Origin: an uncultured Clostridia bacterium
GTDB lineage: Bacteria; Bacillota; Clostridia; Oscillospirales; Ruminococcaceae
Length of the DNA: 5,893 nt
Reading direction: 5' to 3'
Assembly: GCA_947584825.1 (NCBI GenBank)
Contig: CANPWR010000080.1
Span: 1 to 5,893, forward strand
Position numbers and translations under genes: made by a program. Positions 1 to 4,516 of the stretch are shown one piece after another. Position 1 is the first letter of the stretch. Every line of letters begins with the position of its first letter. Below the pieces are notes generated by a model, which made no database searches, was not told the DNA's origin, and saw only the letters and a program-made list of their open reading frames with translations.

Positions 1-17
1 AACTTTTATTTGATATA

Positions 18-46
18 ATTCTATCATAATAGAGTTAATTTGTCAA
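18..46 (-). promoter_or_regulatory. Leftward sigma-A-type promoter leading out of the window
   Basis: On the minus strand TTGACA (41-46) and TAGAAT (18-23) are separated by exactly 17 bp, matching the vegetative consensus at 11 of 12 positions. Transcription would start near base 11 and run left, out of the window, so an unseen gene probably lies divergently to the XRE gene at 125. An 8-bp palindrome, ACTATAGT at 48-55, sits just upstream of the -35 and could be an operator, though in DNA this AT-rich it may be chance. Confidence 0.6.
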
Positions 47-73
47 CACTATAGTTATAATTTTTTATATTTA

Positions 74-102
74 TTGAGTGTATAATAAATATTATATATA
101 AG
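74..102 (+). promoter_or_regulatory. Possible promoter of the 102-aa XRE regulator
   Basis: TTGAGT (74-79) and TATAAG (97-102) are spaced 17 bp apart and would start transcription near 109, leaving a very short leader before the GGAGG site at 113-117. A perfect TATAAT also lies at 81-86 but has no good -35 at the right distance. The DNA is so AT-rich that -10-like hexamers are common, so the exact promoter is uncertain. Confidence 0.35.
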
Positions 103-124
103 AATTAAGAACGGAGGTATTGAT

Positions 125-433
125 ATGAATGTAGGATTGAGAATCAGAGAGCTTAGAGAAAACGCAGGTTTGACCGTCAATAAGCTTGCTAATATGTCAG
201 GTATTTCTCAAAGCCATCTGCGAGAAATAGAATTGGGAAATAAAAATCCTACAGTAGAAACACTTTCGTATTTTTGTGAAGCGCTGGGGATTTCGCTTAA
301 GCAGTTTTTTAGTGATAAGGAAGAAAGTATAAGCCCGCAGCTTCTTAGCTCAATTGAACGTCTTGACAATAAACAACAAAAAAAATTAGCAGAATTTATA
401 AATTGCATTAAAATCTCAGATAACGCAAATTAA
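125..433 (+). CDS. XRE/Cro-type helix-turn-helix transcriptional regulator (102 aa)
   Basis: This is a small cytoplasmic DNA-binding regulator. Residues about 5-62 form a full HTH_3/XRE domain: LRIRELRENAGLT, then the turn ANMSGISQSHLREIELG, where the recognition helix lies, then NPTVETLSYFCEALGISLKQFF. Residues 63-102 are a short charged tail (LLSSIERLDNKQQKKLAEFI) of the sort found after many stand-alone XRE domains; there is no peptidase or sensor domain. The ATG start is well supported by GGAGG at 113-117, 7 nt upstream. The gene faces right, converging on the methyltransferase gene and sharing its terminator, and a good divergent promoter lies to its left. XRE regulators often repress their own and the divergent promoter, so the unseen leftward gene is the likeliest target. 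The operator is unknown. Confidence 0.9.
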   Translation: MNVGLRIRELRENAGLTVNKLANMSGISQSHLREIELGNKNPTVETLSYFCEALGISLKQFFSDKEESISPQLLSSIERLDNKQQKKLAEFINCIKISDNAN

Positions 434-477
434 AAAAGAGACCGAACACTTAATTTAAAAATGTTTGATCTCTTTTT
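433..477. terminator. Bidirectional terminator between convergent genes
   Basis: AAAAAGAGA (433-441) pairs perfectly with TCTCTTTTT (469-477). The stem continues inside with AACA (445-448) against TGTT (462-465), leaving an AT-rich loop. The outer arm gives a T-run at the 3' end on either strand, so the hairpin can stop both the rightward XRE transcript and the leftward acyltransferase-methyltransferase transcript. It begins at the last base of the XRE stop codon and ends 12 bp beyond the methyltransferase stop codon. Confidence 0.8.
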
Positions 478-489
478 AGTTATATCATT

Positions 490-1572
490 TTATTTCGGTA
501 CACAAAAAAGATTAGTCTCCCATGCAGGATAATAAGGATAATGACGTAAATAGAATTTGTAATTAGGATTTATTTTTTCAATTTGCAGGGGAATATCAAA
601 CATATCGAAAAGTCTGTGATATACTGCTACACAAAGCTTGGGAGAATGTACTTTTATAGTTTGCTTTGTGCCATTTATAGCTTCCCTTTCAGCACCTTCG
701 ACATCGTATTTAATATAGGTTGCCTTTTTACTGTTTAAAATGCTGTCAACACTACTAGCCTGAGTTTCTTTTCCCTTTTTTGAAACCTGTGACTGCCGCC
801 CCCCGCTTGTATTAAAAATAAGCCTTGTATTCTCACTCCAAGCTGCACAGTTATAAGTATATATGTTTTTTAAATTTTTTGTATTTCTAACAAGTTTTTT
901 ATAATTCCTTGTATTAGGTTCAAGTGCGTATATTTCTTTATAGCTGTAATTAGTACGCTCGGCAAAATCTAAAACGGTATCTCCGTTAAAAGCTCCTAAA
1001 TCAACGTATGTTTCATCACAGCCAAGTTTGATTATGCTTTCAAAGGCTTCGTCTGTTTCGGTAGTACATTCACGAAGATATTTAAGCTCGCCTGTAATTT
1101 TGTATTTGAGTACGCTTTTATACGTCTGACGAGACTTATCATCTGCAAGCAATGAGTATACTCTTTCAATATCGTCAAAGCGTTCGATTATATGTTTTTT
1201 TAAAAATGGTTCTCCGCCTATGACGGCTGTATCCGGCATTATAAGACAGTGCTTTTTTTCAAGTTCGTCAATTTTCGATATAAGCTCCTGATAGCCTGCG
1301 GCAAATGCTAGTAAAATAATAAAATCATATCCGTTTTCAACTGCACTTTCCTCTATATCAGAAAGCCTGTGAACTAAGTGTCCTTCAAAATAATGACCTC
1401 TCACAAATTCATCGCTTGCAAAGATTCCCGAGACAGGTATTTTTCGCCTGTCCAGCTCTTTCAGAAGCTTTAGACAGCCGTCGCCCATTCCGTAAATGAA
1501 TATTGGTTTTTCTGTTTTTTCAAGCCTGTCCCAACATGATTCAAGAGACAAAAACTCTTCCGAATTAATCAT
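490..1572 (-). CDS. FkbM-family SAM-dependent methyltransferase with N-terminal Rossmann-like domain (360 aa)
   Basis: The protein has two parts. Residues about 22-115 look like a small nucleotide-binding fold: IFIYGMGDG (24-32) is a glycine-rich strand-loop like those at the start of sugar-modifying Rossmann domains, followed by alternating strands and helices (GYDFIILLAF, 81-90). Residues about 185-360 are an FkbM methyltransferase: SAM motif I is YVDLGAFNGDT (189-199), the acidic residue after strand 2 is E218 in ALEPN, and the family signature is YDVEGAE (289-295), followed by PKLCVAVYH (311-319). FkbM enzymes O-methylate sugars or other small hydroxyls; the substrate here is unknown, but the acyltransferase neighbours suggest a surface glycan. 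ATG start with AGAGGAT (1579-1585) 6 nt upstream. It lies 22 bp after acyltransferase B with no promoter between, so the two are probably cotranscribed. No signal peptide or membrane segment is seen. Confidence 0.85.
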   Translation of the reverse strand: MINSEEFLSLESCWDRLEKTEKPIFIYGMGDGCLKLLKELDRRKIPVSGIFASDEFVRGHYFEGHLVHRLSDIEESAVENGYDFIILLAFAAGYQELISKIDELEKKHCLIMPDTAVIGGEPFLKKHIIERFDDIERVYSLLADDKSRQTYKSVLKYKITGELKYLRECTTETDEAFESIIKLGCDETYVDLGAFNGDTVLDFAERTNYSYKEIYALEPNTRNYKKLVRNTKNLKNIYTYNCAAWSENTRLIFNTSGGRQSQVSKKGKETQASSVDSILNSKKATYIKYDVEGAEREAINGTKQTIKVHSPKLCVAVYHRLFDMFDIPLQIEKINPNYKFYLRHYPYYPAWETNLFCVPK

Positions 1573-1594
1573 AAAAATATCCTCTTAATTAATA

Positions 1595-2713
1595 CTAATT
1601 ATTTGCTGATAAATCAGTTTGCTTTTTGTGTGTATTTCTTTTTCCAAGCAATATGTTTACTCCCTTGAAAATCCATGTTCTGATTTTTTCTATTATTCCG
1701 CAGGCTGTGAATACGGTTACGCAAATAAGAAGAATTTTAAATGGGTATGTGTTTGACTTGTAGAATGATTTGCTGCTTAAGAATCCGAACCAATCATCCC
1801 ATAGTTTGTTCCTGACAAGGTACTGTTCGTGGATCATATAAACTCCCAGATTTACCGATGCGATATAGTTTATTACTTTAGATTTGAACTTTAATTCTCT
1901 GAAGAACATTACCAGACATATTCCCTGCAAAACCAAAATAGGGTTGTCATATACAATGGAGATCTTATCATAGCTGTCCACATAATGGTACAGCAGATAA
2001 TTCACAACGGTAAGTCCTGCAAAAGCAAACAGGTATCTGAATTTTGCTTTATTGTGGCAGGGGATATGAAGTCTTAAATATCCGCCCAAAATATACATGT
2101 AAATAAATCCGTACAGACTTTGTCCTTTTGAAGTTTCAAAAACTTTATCCAGTCTAATAATATCGCTTGTTTGATCAAGTTGTGCCAAAACTGTCCAAAC
2201 GGAGAACATTAAAAAAAGAATAACAACCAGATGTGTATACTCTTTTTTAGAAAGAAATGTCAGCGCCTTGTTAATAAACGGACTTAAAATTAGCACCAGC
2301 AGATAAAGCGTCATAAAGTACCAGATTTTTGATGTGAACGGGAAAAACGATCTGACTTTTTCTATTGTGTTGAGCTTCCACAGACCAATGGCTTGTCCTA
2401 AAAATGGAATCAAAATAGAATAAAAAAGCATTGGCAGATAGATTTTTGCTATCTTGACTTTTATATTTTCTAAAGATTTATTAGATGTAACTGAAAAATA
2501 ACCGAAAACAATTATGTATACATAAACACAACATCTCGAAGATAAATAAACCAAGTGATAAAATACTCTCTCAGGAACAGCTAGATAATGAGTGGCTATA
2601 TCACTGTAACCCCCATAAACGCATACGTGTATAAAAATAACCATAAGCATCAGTAAAATACGGAGAAGCTCTATTCCTGATTCCCTTGTTTTGACAAACT
2701 TGTTATTCTCCAC
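1595..2713 (-). CDS. Acyltransferase family 3 integral-membrane O-acyltransferase, copy B (372 aa)
   Basis: This is an Acyltransferase_3 (OafA/WecH-like) membrane protein; members transfer acetyl or other acyl groups to sugars or cell-wall components. The N-terminal block ESGIELLRIL...FIHV places R18 and H29 in the family's conserved R-x(10)-H arrangement. Other conserved blocks are WYFMTLY (131-137), GGYLRLH (210-216) and NLGVYMIHE (288-296). About ten hydrophobic segments are visible by eye, and the tail from about 356 is hydrophilic. I chose the GTG at 2711-2713: AGAGGTGA (2719-2726) lies 5 nt upstream, and this start puts 11 residues before SGIELLR exactly as in paralogue A. The in-frame GTG at 2720-2722 is inside that ribosome binding site. 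The gene is about 70% identical in protein to copy A and lies just upstream of the FkbM gene. The acceptor cannot be told from sequence. Confidence 0.88.
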   Translation of the reverse strand: MENNKFVKTRESGIELLRILLMLMVIFIHVCVYGGYSDIATHYLAVPERVFYHLVYLSSRCCVYVYIIVFGYFSVTSNKSLENIKVKIAKIYLPMLFYSILIPFLGQAIGLWKLNTIEKVRSFFPFTSKIWYFMTLYLLVLILSPFINKALTFLSKKEYTHLVVILFLMFSVWTVLAQLDQTSDIIRLDKVFETSKGQSLYGFIYMYILGGYLRLHIPCHNKAKFRYLFAFAGLTVVNYLLYHYVDSYDKISIVYDNPILVLQGICLVMFFRELKFKSKVINYIASVNLGVYMIHEQYLVRNKLWDDWFGFLSSKSFYKSNTYPFKILLICVTVFTACGIIEKIRTWIFKGVNILLGKRNTHKKQTDLSANN

Positions 2714-2718
2714 AACCG

Positions 2719-2726
2719 TCACCTCT
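2719..2726 (-). promoter_or_regulatory. Ribosome binding site that fixes the start of acyltransferase B
   Basis: AGAGGTGA on the minus strand is the only good Shine-Dalgarno sequence here. It contains the GTG that would give the longest reading frame (2720-2722), so that codon is unlikely to be the start. The next in-frame GTG (2711-2713) is correctly spaced and matches the N-terminal length of the paralogue. Confidence 0.65.
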
Positions 2727-2729
2727 TAT

Positions 2730-2752
2730 TATTGGCATAAATGACACCAATA
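2730..2752. repeat. Small inverted repeat in the leader of acyltransferase B
   Basis: TATTGG (2730-2735) and CCAATA (2747-2752) are perfect 6-bp arms around an 11-nt centre. In the leftward RNA this would make a weak hairpin ending 3 nt before the ribosome binding site of acyltransferase B. It could also be a protein-binding dyad. It has no T-run on either strand, so it is not a terminator. Confidence 0.3.
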
Positions 2753-2770
2753 TGAATTTATTACCTTTAT

Positions 2771-2799
2771 ATTATATCCATCATCTTTTTACAAGTCAA
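2771..2799 (-). promoter_or_regulatory. Internal promoter for acyltransferase B and the FkbM gene
   Basis: On the minus strand TTGACT (2794-2799) and TATAAT (2771-2776) are 17 bp apart, 11 of 12 matches to the vegetative consensus. Transcription would start near 2764, leaving about 50 nt of leader. No terminator is visible after acyltransferase A, so copy B and the methyltransferase could be expressed both from here and by readthrough. Confidence 0.65.
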
Positions 2800-2813
2800 T
2801 AATTATACTTAGC

Positions 2814-3914
2814 TTATGTATCTGGAAAGAGTTTGATTTTAATTTTTTGCATTAAGCATTTTGTTGCCTTGAACAGTAGTACTCTTACTCTCTCAATGAT
2901 ACCGCATACGATAAATACGGTCAGACAAATTAAAAGTACTTTAAAAGGGTATTCAGGCAACTTGTAAAATGACTTATCACTCAAAGATCCGAACCAGTCA
3001 TGCCATAGTTTATTTCTTACCAAAAACTGCTCGTGAATCATATAAACGCCAAGATTGGCAGTTGCAATATAGTTTATTGCTTTTGATTTGAATTTTAAGT
3101 CTCTGAAATAAAGTATTAGACAAATTCCCTGTAAAACAACAAACGGGTTATTATTCTCGGTTGAAATTTTAGAGTAACTGTCTGAAAATATGCAAAGTAC
3201 GGCATTGATAAGAGTAAGAAATGCAAAGATAATCAAATATCTGTATCTGGCTTTTTTATGGCAGGGAATATGCAGTCTTAGATAGCCGCCCAGAACATAC
3301 ATATAAATAAATCCGTATAGGCTTTTTCCGCTTGAATCAAATATTTTGTCAAGTCTAATAATGCTTTTGGTTTGATCAAGCTGTGCAAAGACAGTCCATA
3401 CAGAGAACATTAAAAACAGAATTATAACCAGCCGTGTATACTCTTTTTTTGAAAGAGAAGTCAGCGTCTTATTAAGAAACGGACTTAAAATAAGTACAAG
3501 CAGATAAAGCGTCATAAAGTACCAAATTCTCGACGTGAACGGAAAAAATGCTCTTGCTTTATCCAAACTGCTAAGCTGCCAAAGACCTAAAATCTGCCCG
3601 AGAAAGGGGATAGATAAAGAATAAAAAAACATCGGCAGATAGGTTTTAAGAATTTTTCCTTTTATGCTTTCAAGTGTTTTATTTGATAAAATTGAGAAGT
3701 ATCCGAAAATTAAGATGTAAACATATACAGGGCACCTTGAGGATAAGTAAACCAGATAGAACACAGCTTTGTGAAGTCCCGATAAATCATTTTTTGCAAT
3801 AGAGCTGAATCCTCCGTAAATACATATGTGCAGAAAAATCACTTGAAGCATCATAAGTATACGCAGCAATTCTATACCTGATTGTCTTACCTTTGCATTT
3901 TCTTTTATGCCCAC
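2814..3914 (-). CDS. Acyltransferase family 3 integral-membrane O-acyltransferase, copy A (366 aa)
   Basis: This is the first gene of the leftward block and a paralogue of copy B. It has the same Acyltransferase_3 layout: QSGIELLRIL...FLHI with R18 and H29, WYFMTLYLLV (131-140), GGYLRLH (209-215), NLGVYMIHE (287-295), and about ten hydrophobic segments by eye. A hand count gives about 70% identity to copy B over residues 11-350, with only one residue of gap; the weakest parts are residues 41-50, 111-120, about 225-258 and the C-terminal tail. The start is the GTG at 3912-3914. Its ribosome binding site is poor: AAAAGG lies about 12 nt upstream and is caught in a hairpin, and GAGAG is only about 3 nt away. 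The likely role is O-acylation of a surface polysaccharide or wall polymer; the acceptor is unknown. A consensus promoter lies about 140 bp upstream. Confidence 0.88.
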   Translation of the reverse strand: MGIKENAKVRQSGIELLRILMMLQVIFLHICIYGGFSSIAKNDLSGLHKAVFYLVYLSSRCPVYVYILIFGYFSILSNKTLESIKGKILKTYLPMFFYSLSIPFLGQILGLWQLSSLDKARAFFPFTSRIWYFMTLYLLVLILSPFLNKTLTSLSKKEYTRLVIILFLMFSVWTVFAQLDQTKSIIRLDKIFDSSGKSLYGFIYMYVLGGYLRLHIPCHKKARYRYLIIFAFLTLINAVLCIFSDSYSKISTENNNPFVVLQGICLILYFRDLKFKSKAINYIATANLGVYMIHEQFLVRNKLWHDWFGSLSDKSFYKLPEYPFKVLLICLTVFIVCGIIERVRVLLFKATKCLMQKIKIKLFPDT

Positions 3915-3922
3915 GCTCTCAT

Positions 3923-3962
3923 CAACCTTTTAGCAATTATATAGCAATATATGCAAAGGTTG
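3923..3962 (-). promoter_or_regulatory. Leader hairpin upstream of acyltransferase A
   Basis: CAACCTTT (3923-3930) and AAAGGTTG (3955-3962) form a perfect 8-bp inverted repeat. GCA (3933-3935) and TGC (3952-3954) extend it to about 11 bp across a 2-nt bulge. The loop contains two copies of TAGCAAT (3931-3937 and 3942-3948). In the leftward RNA the 3' arm holds AAAAGG, the only Shine-Dalgarno-like run near the GTG start, so folding could lower translation. No T-run follows on the leftward side, so a terminator is unlikely. Confidence 0.45.
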
Positions 3963-4023
3963 TACGAATTATTAGCAGTAAATTTATAAAAAGTCAGTAA
4001 TTTAATTATTCCCTCTGCATATG

Positions 4024-4052
4024 TTGACTATGGTCAATAAATTAACTATACA
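4024..4052 (+). promoter_or_regulatory. Rightward promoter candidate for the 66-aa regulator
   Basis: TTGACT (4024-4029) and TATACA (4047-4052) are 17 bp apart, giving a start near 4059 and a leader of about 80 nt. It overlaps the leftward promoter at 4056-4084, so the two could not easily be occupied together. A second rightward candidate is TTGTCA (4078-4083) with AATAAT (4102-4107) at 18 bp, or TATAAT (4099-4104) at 15 bp, giving a shorter leader. Sequence alone does not say which is used. Confidence 0.45.
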
Positions 4053-4055
4053 GTA

Positions 4056-4084
4056 ATTATACTCAATAAATTGAGCATTGTCAA
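4056..4084 (-). promoter_or_regulatory. Consensus leftward promoter of the acyltransferase-methyltransferase block
   Basis: On the minus strand TTGACA (4079-4084) and TATAAT (4056-4061) are 17 bp apart, a perfect 12 of 12 match to the vegetative consensus. Transcription would start near 4049 and give a leader of about 135 nt before the GTG of acyltransferase A. The 14-bp dyad 4062-4075 lies inside the spacer between the two hexamers, a classic place for a repressor to block RNA polymerase. Confidence 0.75.
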
Positions 4085-4123
4085 TAGGTTAAGGATAATA
4101 TAATAATAGTTGTTAAAATATAT

Positions 4124-4133
4124 AGAGAGGTGG
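4124..4133 (+). promoter_or_regulatory. Ribosome binding site that fixes the start of the 66-aa regulator
   Basis: AGAGAGGTGG lies 5 nt before the ATG at 4139. The in-frame GTG at 4130-4132 is embedded in this purine run and has no separate ribosome binding site, so the ATG is the better start. Confidence 0.75.
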
Positions 4134-4138
4134 TTTTA

Positions 4139-4339
4139 ATGATAAGCTATAAACCATTTTATGAAACTTTGGCAAAGAAGGGGATTACCGAATACTATTT
4201 AATTTATAAACAAGGTTTTTCAGCAAATACTATCCATCGAATTAAGCACGGCAAAGCAATAAGTACAAAAACACTTGACGAAATATGCTTTGTACTTGAT
4301 TGCAAGGTTGAAGAAGTTTTAAAATACGAAAAAACATAA
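4139..4339 (+). CDS. Small Cro/CI-type helix-turn-helix regulator (66 aa)
   Basis: The whole protein is a single HTH domain of the HTH_26 type (PF13443-like). It opens with ISYKPFYETLAKKGITEYYL, continues with the turn and recognition helix KQGFSANTIHRIKHG, and ends with the family's ISTKTLDEICFVLDCKVEEVL and a short tail. There is no sensor, protease or oligomerisation extension, as in many phage- or element-borne Cro-like proteins. The ATG start is chosen over the GTG three codons earlier because the ribosome binding site overlaps that GTG. The gene is divergent from the acyltransferase block, and the shared intergenic region carries overlapping promoters and repeated dyads, so autoregulation and control of the acyltransferases is the simplest proposal. 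It is unlike the XRE protein at 125 beyond the shared fold. DNA targets and any co-signal are unknown. Confidence 0.88.
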   Translation: MISYKPFYETLAKKGITEYYLIYKQGFSANTIHRIKHGKAISTKTLDEICFVLDCKVEEVLKYEKT

Positions 4340-4378
4340 AAGCTGTACAATTTCTATTTGAAAGTGTACAGCTTAATT
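4340..4378 (+). terminator. Terminator of the 66-aa regulator gene
   Basis: AAGCTGTACA (4340-4349) and TGTACAGCTT (4365-4374) form a perfect 10-bp stem with a 15-nt loop, starting one base after the TAA. It is followed by AATTTTGTCTT, a short and interrupted T-run, so termination may be incomplete. It separates the regulator from ilvB, which has its own promoter. The rest of the gap, 4379-4437, shows nothing beyond AT-rich sequence and a weak ATGAGT/ACTCAT pair (4386-4391, 4422-4427). Confidence 0.7.
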
Positions 4379-4437
4379 TTGTCTTATGAGTGTTTTATTT
4401 ATAATGAATTAAATCACAATAACTCATTTTACTGTGC

Positions 4438-4466
4438 TTGACTTAATGTTTCAGATGTTGTATAAT
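4438..4466 (+). promoter_or_regulatory. Promoter of the acetolactate synthase gene
   Basis: TTGACT (4438-4443) and TATAAT (4461-4466) are 17 bp apart, 11 of 12 matches to the vegetative consensus. Transcription would start near 4473, leaving about 44 nt of leader. That is too short for a T-box or peptide-leader attenuator, which often control branched-chain amino acid genes in Firmicutes. Confidence 0.75.
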
Positions 4467-4486
4467 TTTTTTATATATTTTATGGT

Positions 4487-4501
4487 AATTAATTTCTGAA
4501 A
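4487..4501 (+). promoter_or_regulatory. Weak CodY-box-like site in the ilvB leader
   Basis: The leader contains TTTCTGAAA (4493-4501), the symmetrical core of the CodY consensus AATTTTCNGAAAATT. Aligned on that core, about 9 of the 14 fixed positions match, and the 3' half is lost where the ribosome binding site GGAGG (4503-4507) begins. CodY is known to repress ilv genes in several Firmicutes. Matches this poor occur by chance in AT-rich DNA. Confidence 0.2.
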
Positions 4502-4516
4502 CGGAGGCGTCTTGAT

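Larger units (their letters stand above)
4024..4092. repeat. Operator-like cluster of TTGAS/STCAA dyads
   Basis: Five half-sites are present: TTGAC 4024, GTCAA 4033, CTCAA 4062, TTGAG 4071, GTCAA 4080. Neighbours within each group start exactly 9 bp apart. They form the dyads TTGAC-N4-GTCAA (4024-4037), CTCAA-N4-TTGAG (4062-4075; the arms are CTCAAT/ATTGAG around AA) and TTGAG-N4-GTCAA (4071-4084). The 22-bp segments 4024-4045 and 4071-4092 match at 17 of 22 positions as an imperfect direct repeat. The cluster covers both promoters, which suggests a binding array for a dimeric HTH repressor. Caution: two half-sites coincide with -35 hexamers, which resemble TTGAC by default. Confidence 0.5.

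Noticed and set aside
208..408. Minus-strand open frame of 66 codons opposite the XRE gene
   Set aside because: It lies wholly within the well-supported XRE gene, is cysteine- and serine-rich without a recognisable motif, and has no ribosome binding site I can see.
490..1572. DNA methyltransferase of a restriction or defence system
   Set aside because: The motifs are of the FkbM type (YVDLGAFNGDT, DVEGAE). The DPPY/NPPY or PCQ motifs of DNA methyltransferases are absent, and no nuclease or helicase is nearby.
3931..3948. Short tandem TAGCAAT copies as a CRISPR-like or phase-variation repeat
   Set aside because: Only two 7-bp copies are present, outside any coding frame. There are no spacers and no homopolymer or unit long enough to suggest slippage.
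125..4339. Toxin-antitoxin or phage lysogeny module, prompted by the two small HTH genes
   Set aside because: No small toxin frame adjoins either regulator, and no integrase, excisionase or phage gene is present. The enzymes between them are acyltransferases and a methyltransferase.
4340..4516. T-box riboswitch or leader-peptide attenuator before ilvB
   Set aside because: The predicted leader is only about 44 nt, with no specifier stem, no T-box sequence and no run of Leu/Val/Ile codons. The hairpin at 4340-4374 lies upstream of the promoter and belongs to the preceding gene.
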